This document shows, piece by piece, positions 1 to 7,976 of a stretch of DNA of 64,000 nt. Source of the DNA: JACKDX01 sp964640175 (GTDB lineage Bacteria > Myxococcota_A > Polyangia > Polyangiales > GCA-016699535). Numbering within the stretch: position 1 is the first letter of the stretch; every line of letters begins with the position of its first letter. The stretch spans positions 124,001 through 188,000 of the forward strand of contig CAZXFW010000003.1 of assembly GCA_964640175.1 (NCBI GenBank). The letters are read 5' to 3'. Position numbers and translations under genes: made by a program. The notes under the pieces are model-generated. The model was not told the DNA's origin and searched no databases. It saw only the letters and a list, made by a program, of their open reading frames with translations.

Positions 1-711
1 CGCACGGCCCTGCCCTTGTGTAAAGGCCGCTTCCAAGGCCTCAGTCAGCCGTGCACGTTCTTTAGGACTAGCGACGGTGCGATCACCCACCACGTGTAAA
101 AAGATGGGTGTTTTCCGTGCTTTAGGCCAAAGTTCGCTAGGACGCACATCATCCAAATCTTTGGTCTCCCCATTCACATACACACGCCGATAGCCTTCGG
201 ATAACAAGCGCTCGCGTACACCGATGAAGGCCTCAGGGCTTGCGACGCTTAATGGATACGTAATCTGAAGCTTGGTTCCCGAGTACTCCGCAAGAATATG
301 ATTAACCGCGTCCTCGGGCGTGTCGCGATTCACAGGCTTGCCACAGTCTTCACAGTACAGCACTGCCCCCAATGCCCACAGTCCTTTAGCGTAATCGACC
401 AACTCCGTCATGGTAGCCACAGTGGAACGAGACGTTTTTACCGGAGCTTGGCGATCCACTGCGATGGTGGCTGGCACCGGGTAGAGTTCATCCACAGGCG
501 GCCGTGCCATGCGCTCTAAAAACTGCCGAGCATACGCGCTAAAACTTTCCACGTAGCAGCGTTGTCCCTCGGCATAAAACGTTCCAAATGCCAGCGATGA
601 CTTACCCGAGCCCGAAGGGCCAGCGATAACCACCAACGAACCAGGCTCTAGGTCAAGATCGAGTTGCTTGAGATTATGGGTGCGTGCACCACGCAGTCGG
701 ATCGTATGCAT
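1..711 (-). CDS. uvrA: UvrA-like excinuclease subunit A, N-terminal part (cut by window edge)
   Basis: ABC-type ATPase of nucleotide excision repair, which recognises lesions together with UvrB. The reading frame begins at ATG 711 and stays open to base 1, giving 237 residues with the rest beyond the edge. Visible are the N-terminal start RLRGARTHNLKQ, the Walker A motif GPSGSGKSS, the UvrA signature YAEGQRCYVESFSAYARQFL and the first zinc-module pair YCEDCG. The segment usually read as ISIDQK is IAVDRQ here and the strand before it is divergent, so this may be a UvrA paralogue rather than the main UvrA. It is transcribed away from the protease at 889. Confidence 0.88.
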   Translation of the reverse strand, partial: MHTIRLRGARTHNLKQLDLDLEPGSLVVIAGPSGSGKSSLAFGTFYAEGQRCYVESFSAYARQFLERMARPPVDELYPVPATIAVDRQAPVKTSRSTVATMTELVDYAKGLWALGAVLYCEDCGKPVNRDTPEDAVNHILAEYSGTKLQITYPLSVASPEAFIGVRERLLSEGYRRVYVNGETKDLDDVRPSELWPKARKTPIFLHVVGDRTVASPKERARLTEALEAAFTQGQGRA

Positions 712-739
712 CTGTAAGCTTTTAAAACGAAACAGCTTA

Positions 740-787
740 CATAGCCGACGCGCTGGAAAGTTTCCACTCCCAGCGTCTGTGGCTATG
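740..787. repeat. Imperfect inverted repeat between uvrA and the protease gene
   Basis: CATAGCC (740-746) pairs with GGCTATG (781-787), and inside it GACGCGCTGG (747-756) pairs with CCCAGCGTC (769-777) with one bulge and a small internal loop. It lies 29 bases upstream of the uvrA start codon, so it could fold in the uvrA 5' leader or act as a DNA palindrome. No T-tract follows on either strand, so it is not a standard intrinsic terminator. Function unknown. Confidence 0.4.
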
Positions 788-888
788 CATGTTTTACTGG
801 ATCCTGACACTTTGCGCGCATCAGATCCCCAATAACCGCGGAATTTTGCCACAGCAGTTTCGGTACAGCTCTTGCTTACATTGCATCG

Positions 889-1962
889 ATGGCCCTTTGC
901 AGCCCAGACGTTGTACGAGGCCAACGCCTGCGTGGCGCACTCCAACACTATGTCGGATGGAGTGTGCTGGCTGTTCTGCTAAGCGCTTGCATGTTGGAGC
1001 CTGAAGCAAACCCAGTGCAAGGGCGCAGAGCTGAAATCATTGATGGCACGGCTCACCCCGGAGACCCTGGCGTGATGTTTCTTATTGCAGATAACGCCCT
1101 GTGCACAGGTGCACTGATTGCACCTCGTGTCATTCTCACTGCAAAACACTGTATCCTTGATGTCGAACCAGAGACGGTCATCGTGGGCATGGGCGAAAGC
1201 CTGTTTAGCGGAACTCGGTATGCCAACGTCACTGAAATACGCACCACTTCAGGCTCACGCATTGAAGACAAAGACATCGCTGTCTTACTGTTGGACCACG
1301 CAGGTAGCGCTGAGCCGTACGAATGGGTATCAGAGAAAAACTCTCTGCACCGAAACGATGCGATTACCCTCATTGGGTATGGACAGCAAATGGTGGGAGA
1401 AAGTGGCACGGGTCCAAGCGGCACCAAACAACTTGGCACGTCCCGTATTACCCGCGTCTATCCCCAGGAGCTTGCTATCAGCGGCCCAACCACATGCTTT
1501 GGTGATTCTGGAGGGCCAGGCTTTTTAGAGGATGGCCGCATTGCTGGCGTAGTGTCCCGAGGTGTTACCGCATGTGACGGCCCCTCTTTGTTGACTCGCA
1601 CTGACGCGTTCAGAGCACTGCTTGAACAAGCGGTCGCTGACACAGGCGGAGATACTCTTGCGCCACCCATCACTGACACACCAACTAAAGACGAAACGCT
1701 TACGCACTCTGGTGAAACAGTCACACCCACCGAAGATGCAGAAGTCAATGCAAGTGACGAAGCAACGAACGTCCCCCAGTCCAGTGAGGGCTGTGCGGTG
1801 GCCAATGCCTCTTCCGTAAACTCCCCCCTCTGGATTCTATGGACATTTGCACTACTATGGATAGGTGTCCGCCGAACTCACCCCACACGAGCCCGCGTCG
1901 TTCGACGCTCTGGCCGCATCTACAATGGTGCGCGAGCAAATCGAAGCCCGTGGCATCCGTGA
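889..1962 (+). CDS. Trypsin-like serine protease, lipoprotein with MYXO-CTERM-like tail
   Basis: Secreted S1-family (chymotrypsin fold) protease of 357 residues. The catalytic triad is complete: His in LTAKHC, Asp in EDKDIAVLLL and Ser in CFGDSGGP. The N-terminus has a hydrophobic stretch ending in a lipobox (LLSAC), so it is probably a lipoprotein. After the protease domain comes a Thr/Glu-rich linker (about residues 245-300), then GCAVA, one hydrophobic helix and RR, the architecture of the myxobacterial MYXO-CTERM sorting tail. The frame continues about 30 basic residues past that tail and overlaps pcm out of frame. Start ATG 889 has no good ribosome binding site; a later start inside the long n-region is possible. 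Confidence 0.85.
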   Translation: MALCSPDVVRGQRLRGALQHYVGWSVLAVLLSACMLEPEANPVQGRRAEIIDGTAHPGDPGVMFLIADNALCTGALIAPRVILTAKHCILDVEPETVIVGMGESLFSGTRYANVTEIRTTSGSRIEDKDIAVLLLDHAGSAEPYEWVSEKNSLHRNDAITLIGYGQQMVGESGTGPSGTKQLGTSRITRVYPQELAISGPTTCFGDSGGPGFLEDGRIAGVVSRGVTACDGPSLLTRTDAFRALLEQAVADTGGDTLAPPITDTPTKDETLTHSGETVTPTEDAEVNASDEATNVPQSSEGCAVANASSVNSPLWILWTFALLWIGVRRTHPTRARVVRRSGRIYNGARANRSPWHP

Positions 1963-2527
1963 TCCGCGCGTCTTGGATGCCATGCGCAATGTGCCGCGAG
2001 AGCGCTTCGTCAACCCCGAGGACGTATCACAAGCCTACGGTGACTTTCCGTTACCCATTGGCCATGGCCAAACCATCAGTCAACCTTACATCGTTGCATT
2101 GATGACCGAGCTTGCCGAGATCAAGCCGAACGATCGCATACTCGAAATCGGCACGGGATGTGGCTATCAAACCGCCGTGCTCACCTTACTTGGAGCCGAG
2201 GTTTGGTCGGTGGAAATTATTAGAGAGCTCGCGATACAAGCCCAAGCACGACTACAAGCACTTGGCTACCACGCCTCTTTAAAACACGCCGACGGCTATG
2301 AAGGCTGGCCGGAGCATGCTCCTTACGATGTCATACTCGTCACCGCTGCTCCGAAACACCTTCCCCCTGCACTGCTTGAACAACTTGCCGAGGGGGGACG
2401 GTTGGTCGTGCCAGTGGGCGATGCTGAGCAACGTCTACGCGTGATCCGCCGCACCGCCACAGGCCTTGACGAACGCCCTAGCATTCCCGTGCGCTTTGTG
2501 CCCATGACCGGCCAAGCCATGGCCTAA
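1865..2527 (+). CDS. pcm: Protein-L-isoaspartate O-methyltransferase
   Basis: Uses S-adenosylmethionine to methylate isoaspartyl residues and start repair of aged proteins. The family pattern is clear: VREQIEARGIRD at the N-terminus, RFVNPE, GHGQTISQPYIVALM, the SAM-binding motif ILEIGTGCGYQTAVL and the later strand YDVILVTAAPKHLP. The frame opens at GTG 1865 (220 residues), but ATG 1925 (200 residues, MVREQIEARG) fits the family better. With either start it overlaps the 3' end of the upstream protease gene (98 or 38 nt), so the two may be translationally linked. It converges on the SpoIID-type gene, whose end is 5 nt away. Confidence 0.93.
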   Translation: MSAELTPHEPASFDALAASTMVREQIEARGIRDPRVLDAMRNVPRERFVNPEDVSQAYGDFPLPIGHGQTISQPYIVALMTELAEIKPNDRILEIGTGCGYQTAVLTLLGAEVWSVEIIRELAIQAQARLQALGYHASLKHADGYEGWPEHAPYDVILVTAAPKHLPPALLEQLAEGGRLVVPVGDAEQRLRVIRRTATGLDERPSIPVRFVPMTGQAMA

Positions 2528-2532
2528 CCCTG

Positions 2533-3831
2533 CTAAGCGCCGAACCTGAGTGTGTAACGAATGCAACTTTCGGGGGAAATGCTACTAGCTGGTAGCACCT
2601 GGATGTACATCGTACCCCCGCCCTGATTCGCACCCTGCCCAATAATCGACACCTGTTGCGGTGTATAAGCCTGGTCGGCCACCACGCAGGCCCAGTCGCC
2701 CGATTGGCCCTGGCATACCTGGCTTATTGCGAGGCCTGTGTCTGCATCGATGTATTTCACGTGCATCTGCAAAGCAGCGTCGGTTGTTTCATTCGTCACG
2801 GACACAAACGGCGTTGGCGAATCCAAGAACACCTTATCTTGCACCTGCACCGTAAACATGTGGCTCTCTCCAGCCTTCAGCGTTTCGACGAGGGATGCGG
2901 CACGCCCGTTGAACAGCCCGAAACCATCGGTCACCGTGCCCAATAGGTAGTACTCACCGGAGACCAGTAGCCCTTCAAGTTGACCGCCACACGACTGCGT
3001 GGGCGGCGTGGTAGGCACCACGGGGACAGGAGCTGCGCCACCCACACCCGCTGGCGCTTGGACTAACGAGGGATCCTTACACTCCGGCATTTCCCACATA
3101 GGGATCGGAGTACTCTCATCGGCGCACAATGCAAAATCACAGCTATTGACTGGCAGGACCTCAATGTCCATCCCATAATAGTAGCGTAAGATATCCGGGT
3201 ATGACCAACCATGGATGGCTAAACAACGTGCGCCGTTTTGTGAGAGACCTCCGCGACTGTTTGGATGATCGGTCCATTCGCCATTTTCGCGTTTATGAAT
3301 AGCGGTGCCGCTCAAACCCCAATTGCGTGTGACATATACCTCAGAGGCAATGGCTCTGGACGGATCAGACCCATAGTCTGCCGTGCGATCACATTGGATA
3401 ACTTGGCCGTTGATCGTGTCGTTGAACACAGGATGACCAGCCACATGATAGCCAATCACGTAAAGCCCTTGGTAGCGCAGCACGAGGCCCCTTGTTGCAT
3501 CGACGGCTTCAGCAACATGCGGCGGGATTTCTTTGCCGCACGACATAACCTGATAGCCTTGGCTATCGCCAACCATGTCATTGCCAAGCGCAATATGATA
3601 GTAAACATATGAGCGAGCTGCGATTGCCACCGCCTTTAAAGCCTCAGGCTGGTCGCTCCATGCTTCGCACGTCACCACACTTTTTAGATACTCCTCGATG
3701 TCGGCATTCCCATTGGGCGTTCGAATGTTGCAAACGGCGCTCCCTTGACCCACGCTTCCAAACCCGTCCGCCGCTTCCAGCGCACAGCTTAACAACACCA
3801 TGACAAGGCTCGTAAAGAGACAAAGACGCAT
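2533..3831 (-). CDS. Exported SpoIID/LytB-domain protein
   Basis: 432 residues with a cleavable-type signal peptide. The N-terminal half carries the SpoIID domain: EEYLKSVVTCEAW, then ALKAVAIAARSYVYYH, and at the domain end RGGLSQNGARCLAIHGW followed by YPDILRYYYG. SpoIID enzymes are peptidoglycan glycan-strand hydrolases (lytic transglycosylases) first known from sporulation, and homologues occur widely in non-sporulating bacteria. The catalytic glutamate seen in SpoIID corresponds to the E of VTCEAW. A Pro-rich linker (about residues 258-282) leads to a C-terminal domain that I do not recognise and that contains paired cysteines. Likely periplasmic or secreted. Confidence 0.82.
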   Translation of the reverse strand: MRLCLFTSLVMVLLSCALEAADGFGSVGQGSAVCNIRTPNGNADIEEYLKSVVTCEAWSDQPEALKAVAIAARSYVYYHIALGNDMVGDSQGYQVMSCGKEIPPHVAEAVDATRGLVLRYQGLYVIGYHVAGHPVFNDTINGQVIQCDRTADYGSDPSRAIASEVYVTRNWGLSGTAIHKRENGEWTDHPNSRGGLSQNGARCLAIHGWSYPDILRYYYGMDIEVLPVNSCDFALCADESTPIPMWEMPECKDPSLVQAPAGVGGAAPVPVVPTTPPTQSCGGQLEGLLVSGEYYLLGTVTDGFGLFNGRAASLVETLKAGESHMFTVQVQDKVFLDSPTPFVSVTNETTDAALQMHVKYIDADTGLAISQVCQGQSGDWACVVADQAYTPQQVSIIGQGANQGGGTMYIQVLPASSISPESCIRYTLRFGA

Positions 3832-4260
3832 GACACAACACCCCGCTACACAAAGGGATGTGTTCGGTTAAGCAGGTTTCATGCCAATGTGGGTGTACGG
3901 CAACCCCCTAAAATTACCTAATCAATAGAATACGTTCGAGTCCTCAGATGGGATCCACAGACCCCACCCCGTAACGAAAGGGCCACTCGACCCCTGTAGT
4001 GCCGGGAACATCGTTTACGGATTTACAGCCAACCACGCACACTGGTCGGCAAAACTTAACTGCGAAGTCGTCTAAGGTGGAACACATTCACTCGAATTCA
4101 ATTCTTGTAGACCCGCTGCACCGTAAGTTGGATTCATTTCCAATAACGAAACAATACGCTATAGAACGAGAACACATACGACGCGTGGCAGAATGGCAAG
4201 CTGTGGCATCTTGGGACATGCGCCACTCACTTTTTCCCAACGGTTTGGTTCTTTTGAGGT
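3832..4260. other. Gene-free intergenic stretch
   Basis: About 430 bp between the divergent SpoIID-type gene and the sigma-54 promoter at 4261. An open frame runs through it from 3999 into the lipoprotein gene, but it lacks coding character and the true start is at 4335. The part just before the promoter is a plausible place for enhancer-binding-protein sites; GTGGCA-type direct repeats occur around 4183-4209. No RNA gene is recognised. Confidence 0.5.
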
Positions 4261-4276
4261 TGGCACAGCCTTTGCG
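4261..4276 (+). promoter_or_regulatory. Sigma-54 (RpoN) -24/-12 promoter
   Basis: TGGCAC (4261-4266), five bases, then TTGCG (4272-4276), preceded by T. GG at 4262-4263 and GC at 4274-4275 have the obligatory 12-base periodicity of RpoN promoters. Predicted transcription start is near 4286, leaving a leader of about 48 nt that contains an AAGGA ribosome site (4322-4326) before the ATG at 4335. Confidence 0.75.
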
Positions 4277-4334
4277 TTACCGTGCGCACTCAAACAAATC
4301 TATCCACAACACGCTCAATCAAAGGACTAAGAAC

Positions 4335-4727
4335 ATGAGATCGACAACAACAAACATGGTGATGCTATCCGCAGGGGCGTTGGCGCTTGTCATGCTAGGC
4401 GCTTGTCATCGTCAGCAGGACGAAAGCGCTGCGCAGGAGAACGAAGGGGTGATTGAAAATTCGGCTAAAAACGTGGCGCAAGAGGCCGAGCAAGCCTTGG
4501 AGAAAACCGGTGAAGAAGTGGAAGAAATGGCCGAACAAGCTCAAGAAAAGGCGCGCGAGGTTAAAAATGACACAGAAAAGGAGCTTGCCGGCGCGAAAGC
4601 CGAGTTGAAGGCCGAGGCCAAGACATTGAAACAAGAGCTCAAAGGGGTGAATGAAAGGGTCCAAGCCGCGGGTGAACGTGCGGAAAAGCAAGCCGAAGCC
4701 CAAGTACAGAAGAGCCCCCACAACTAG
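4335..4727 (+). CDS. Small Ala/Glu/Lys-rich coiled-coil lipoprotein
   Basis: 130 residues. The N-terminus is a lipoprotein signal peptide with lipobox MLGAC, so the mature protein starts at that Cys and is membrane-anchored. The rest is almost wholly helical heptad-like sequence (EEVEEMAEQAQEKAREVKND and similar), like LEA/YqjD-type stress proteins. The start at 4335 is chosen because a good AAGGA site lies 8 nt upstream and the signal peptide begins there; the upstream extension of the frame is not coding-like. A sigma-54 promoter sits 60 bp upstream, suggesting control by an enhancer-binding protein. Specific function unknown. Confidence 0.8.
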   Translation: MRSTTTNMVMLSAGALALVMLGACHRQQDESAAQENEGVIENSAKNVAQEAEQALEKTGEEVEEMAEQAQEKAREVKNDTEKELAGAKAELKAEAKTLKQELKGVNERVQAAGERAEKQAEAQVQKSPHN

Positions 4728-4852
4728 AGTTCCTTGCGAACAAGACAGGCTGATGCGAAATAGCTCGCAGCATTCGCTCATGGGGTGCATTTGTGCTTCC
4801 TGGGCCGTAATACCGTACAAAAAAGCTCCGCAACTGTGTTAGCACCTCGTTC

Positions 4853-5920
4853 GTGAGGCAACACCCATTGCGGTTAGTATGGTTAGGATGCTTTCTGATG
4901 GCCTGCTCCGCGAGGCCCGAATCCACGCTAGAACAAACCGCTGCATCCAATAGTGGAGGTCGCAGCGAAGAAGGCTACTTACCGGCGGGATATTTAGTAC
5001 AACGGCCTGGCCACGGCGCAATTGATCCCGCGTGCACAGCTCAATCCCCGATGGCCCACTGTGTGCGTGAAGACGGCGCTGCGAACGCCCCGCATTGCGG
5101 TGCGACTTTGATCAATCCCTTCTTTGCCTTGACAGCGGCACACTGTCTTAATCTTGATCCGGACAGCCCCTTGGATACAGGGCATGTGCGATACGACAGC
5201 GTTCTTGTCCATGACGCCCCACCGCTTGGAGTCGGTATAGGCCAGTTATCCAAAAGACACATTGTGCCCGTGCACTATGTGATTGTGCATCCCGATTACG
5301 CACCCTCCATTCAAAACTTACCAGCGCTTAACGATATCGCTTTAGTTAAAATCCAAGCTCCTCATGGAGCAGTGACGGCAATGCTGGCCGATGAACCCTA
5401 TGAAGATGGCACCGCAAGCTGTCGCTTTCGTTTCGTGGGTTATGGATATCACTTTACCCAAGCGCAATGGACGATTGGCGAGCGCCGTTCCCATGCAGCG
5501 TGTTTACTGACTTCGGATCAAGTCAATAGCTTCGGACAACGACATGAGGCGCAAGTCCCCCTCGCCCAGGGCAATCTGGCGTTTCAAGGGAACGATGGCA
5601 ATCCTTGCGTTGCAGACAGTGGATCGGCAGTCTTCACGGACGGAACCAACGCCTTGGTGGGCATCCTCAGCGCCCTAATTTCTGAACCTGATGCACAGGG
5701 CAACGTCCCCGTGTGTCCTACCATCGAATCGTCCATTGCGTCCGTACAGGCAGTAGACCCGCATCGTCAGTTCATTGACGCTGTCACCGAAACGTGCACA
5801 CACAAGGCCACAGTCTTTTCATGCCTCAACGCACTTGGCCTAAGCCGCCAGCTGAACAAGACCCCTTCGCCGCCATGGCTTGGCCCCTCGTTCCCTAAAC
5901 CACGATGGGAACCTGGCTGA
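4853..5920 (+). CDS. Trypsin-like serine protease lipoprotein, atypical active-site loop
   Basis: 355 residues from GTG 4853. A signal peptide ends in a lipobox-like LMACS. The S1 protease triad can be traced: His in LTAAHC, Asp in NDIALVKI and Ser in CVADSGSAVF. The usual GDSGGP around the serine has become ADSGSA, so the oxyanion-hole glycine and the following Gly-Pro are altered; activity may be changed or lost. Cysteines are spaced as in disulfide-bonded secreted proteases. No MYXO-CTERM-like tail is present, unlike the protease at 889. Probably periplasmic or surface-exposed; substrate unknown. Confidence 0.82.
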   Translation: MRQHPLRLVWLGCFLMACSARPESTLEQTAASNSGGRSEEGYLPAGYLVQRPGHGAIDPACTAQSPMAHCVREDGAANAPHCGATLINPFFALTAAHCLNLDPDSPLDTGHVRYDSVLVHDAPPLGVGIGQLSKRHIVPVHYVIVHPDYAPSIQNLPALNDIALVKIQAPHGAVTAMLADEPYEDGTASCRFRFVGYGYHFTQAQWTIGERRSHAACLLTSDQVNSFGQRHEAQVPLAQGNLAFQGNDGNPCVADSGSAVFTDGTNALVGILSALISEPDAQGNVPVCPTIESSIASVQAVDPHRQFIDAVTETCTHKATVFSCLNALGLSRQLNKTPSPPWLGPSFPKPRWEPG

Positions 5921-5938
5921 TGGCGTCTATGGCTGGAT

Positions 5939-6547
5939 TCAAAACACGAACACTGCAAGCGCCACAACGGTGGTCCACAGGCCGTCTTTATGGCCCTCGG
6001 CAGACTGCGTCGCCGAAGTGGTGTGCACAATCTTACCACTCATGCGATAGACTTCTTTGCGCTCATCGTACGCGGTGTCTGCATCAAACTCGATACCCAA
6101 CGTCGTCGCCAACATCGAGGCCGCCAAGTCCTCTGCATAGTCCCCTGCCTTTTTGGCAGTATGACCATAGTGGTGGTGCTCCGACAGATACCCATAATGA
6201 CTACGCTCTGCGGGACGGGCCAGGCCGATGGAAGCCGCTATCAAACGGTTCGGCTCGTCGGTGTCCTGTCTTGCCATAACACAATGGACAATCTGCCCTG
6301 GAAGAATCAACTTCTCACCCTGCGCCCTGGGCAGGATGCGACACTCCGGAGGAAAAATCGACGAAACGGTGACGAGGTTGGCCTTTTCGACACCCGCATC
6401 CCTCAACGCAAGCTCAAAGGAGCTGAGCTTGGCTCGGTGCACGCCTTTACCCTTGGTAAAAAAGATACCGCGGGGAACGTGAGCACCCGTTGGATGGGCC
6501 TGAAAATCCATAATTGAGTTGTGGGTTGTTTTCTTTTTGCTGGCCAT
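5939..6547 (-). CDS. pdaD: Pyruvoyl-dependent arginine decarboxylase
   Basis: Converts arginine to agmatine, the first step of one route to putrescine and spermidine. The 202-residue protein matches the family throughout: FFTKGKGVHRAKLSSFELAL, ALRDAGVEKANLV, VSSIFPPECR, PGQIVHCVMARQ, EPNRLIAASIGLA, YGYLSEHHHYG and the C-terminal SAEGHKDGLWTTV. The proenzyme self-cleaves at the Ser-Ser pair in TVSSIFPP, the second Ser becoming the pyruvoyl cofactor. It ends 19 bp from the convergent protease gene. This enzyme type is best known from archaea and chlamydiae but is scattered through bacteria. Confidence 0.93.
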   Translation of the reverse strand: MASKKKTTHNSIMDFQAHPTGAHVPRGIFFTKGKGVHRAKLSSFELALRDAGVEKANLVTVSSIFPPECRILPRAQGEKLILPGQIVHCVMARQDTDEPNRLIAASIGLARPAERSHYGYLSEHHHYGHTAKKAGDYAEDLAASMLATTLGIEFDADTAYDERKEVYRMSGKIVHTTSATQSAEGHKDGLWTTVVALAVFVF

Positions 6548-6695
6548 AATGTTTCTCTTAAATGGCAGTGCCGTAATGGCAGTGCCCGTAGCATCCTTAA
6601 CCCTACGCCGTCAAGCAAACTCACCCTTTCCAAGCCACATCATGCAGGCCCACTCACGGCTTGGAACTCGTGGTAGCTGAAGCTACACTCCCCGG

Positions 6696-7334
6696 ATGCG
6701 ATGTGCCTATGCCCTACTCTGTGCCTTAAGTCTCATGCTCGGGTGCGAGGACGCTCGGGAGCCCGGCATCCCGGGCGGCGGCGGTGGCAACGTGACAGGA
6801 AACCCGGTGCCTCGCCAAAGTGATAGCGGCATTCTCTCTGATGGAACGGCCCCAGCTCCCGATGCGTGCCTGGACCTTCCGGTGTTTGGATTGACCAACG
6901 ACATCACTGTCACAAGCTCGTTAGTCCCCCTCGACTTTACGCTAAGCCATGTCTACGCCGAATGGGATTGTGCTGCCGAAGAGCCCAGCATTGAGCTGAG
7001 CATGAACGACGCCTCTTGTAGTCTTGATACGGGACAACGGCTCACATTTCACATCCCAGTCAACCCTGAGTCCCTCGATACCGATGCCATTGTCGCCAGC
7101 GCTATGTATGTAAGGCCTGCGGGGTACTCGCTCCAAGGACAATGCGTCTTTACTACGGGCACATTCACCTTTGACACTGGCGTGCTTGAACCATACCGTT
7201 TCAAGGCCACATTCACCCTGAATACGTTTGGATTATCCTGCACAAGCGACCTGGAATCCGCCGTTCTCGAAGCCACTGGCGCCTTCGATATCACGCTTGA
7301 GGAAGGCTACCTCTCAGCGTGCGCTACGGACTAA
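6696..7334 (+). CDS. Lipoprotein of unknown function
   Basis: 212 residues with a signal peptide and lipobox LMLGC. Residues just after the lipidated Cys form a Gly/Pro-rich linker (GIPGGGGGNVTGNPVP), followed by a probable beta-sandwich-like domain with several Thr/Val-rich strands and about five cysteines. I do not recognise a family. It is flanked by the divergent arginine decarboxylase gene and the CBS-domain gene, neither of which explains it. Confidence 0.7.
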   Translation: MRCAYALLCALSLMLGCEDAREPGIPGGGGGNVTGNPVPRQSDSGILSDGTAPAPDACLDLPVFGLTNDITVTSSLVPLDFTLSHVYAEWDCAAEEPSIELSMNDASCSLDTGQRLTFHIPVNPESLDTDAIVASAMYVRPAGYSLQGQCVFTTGTFTFDTGVLEPYRFKATFTLNTFGLSCTSDLESAVLEATGAFDITLEEGYLSACATD

Positions 7335-7420
7335 TTGCCCTGGCAAACTCCGCTTGAAAAACCTTGGGTTGCGAGCTACACATGCTTTGTTCGGTCGTCT
7401 CTAAAGACAAGGAAGTTCCT

Positions 7421-7837
7421 ATGCTCGTTCAAGACATCATGACCTCAAAGCCGATAGTCGTGCAGCACGACACGCCTATCATCGAAGCACTGGCGTTATT
7501 GCAGGAGAGCAACATCCGACACTTGCCTGTCCTCGAAGACTCCAAGTTGATTGGCATGATCAGCGACCGCGACTTGCGCACGGTATTTGCCTCCGGCACC
7601 ATCGACGCAAACACGGCCCAAACGCTCAACAATCAGTACCGTGCCCCTGTCTCTCAGCTCATGTCCGCGGATGTGATTAACATTCATCCAGAGGATGATG
7701 TCGGTGAAGCGATTGACCTTATGCTGCAGCAAGGCGTGGGAGCGATTCCCGTCACCGATTCTTTTTCAGGCGATTTGATAGGCATCCTCAGCTACGTTGA
7801 TGTGCTCAAAGCCGCCCGCGACTACGTCTCCGAGTAA
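7421..7837 (+). CDS. Tandem CBS-domain protein
   Basis: 138 residues made of two CBS domains (about 6-62 and 78-136): MTSKPIVVQHDTPIIEAL, HLPVLEDSKLIGMISDRDL, then MSADVINIHPEDDVGEAIDL and IPVTDSFSGDLIGILSYVDV. CBS pairs bind adenosine nucleotides such as AMP, ATP or SAM and act as energy or ligand sensors. With no attached enzyme domain it may regulate a partner in trans. Start ATG 7421 is preferred over an upstream in-frame start because AAGGAAG lies just upstream and translation from here begins directly at the CBS domain. Confidence 0.88.
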   Translation: MLVQDIMTSKPIVVQHDTPIIEALALLQESNIRHLPVLEDSKLIGMISDRDLRTVFASGTIDANTAQTLNNQYRAPVSQLMSADVINIHPEDDVGEAIDLMLQQGVGAIPVTDSFSGDLIGILSYVDVLKAARDYVSE

Positions 7838-7939
7838 CCCGCTCGCGCCGCACGCCCTATTGGAATGAGATCTCCCGCATTGACGGCATCCTCGAAGGAA
7901 CCACTCGAGTGCTTGGTGCAGTGTGAAAAGGTCATGCAG

Positions 7940-7976
7940 TTGCACAAACATACACCAGGTGTATACTTAGGTGTAT
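7940..7976 (+). promoter_or_regulatory. vapBC promoter and operator, leaderless start
   Basis: TTGCAC (7940-7945) and TATACT (7962-7967) are separated by 16 bp and would start transcription at about 7974-7975, exactly at the vapB ATG (7975). Over the promoter lies a perfect inverted repeat ATACACC-A-GGTGTAT (7950-7964), and the right half-site GGTGTAT recurs at 7970-7976 overlapping the start codon. This is the layout of an autorepressed antitoxin operator. There is no room for a ribosome binding site. Confidence 0.7.

Noticed and set aside
3930..3950. tRNA T-loop-like GTTCGAGTCC
   Set aside because: The bases on each side cannot form a T-stem and no acceptor, D or anticodon arm can be built around it.
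3999..4334. In-frame extension of the 4335 lipoprotein by 112 codons
   Set aside because: The signal peptide, lipobox, ribosome site and sigma-54 promoter all place the start at 4335; the extension has no coding character.
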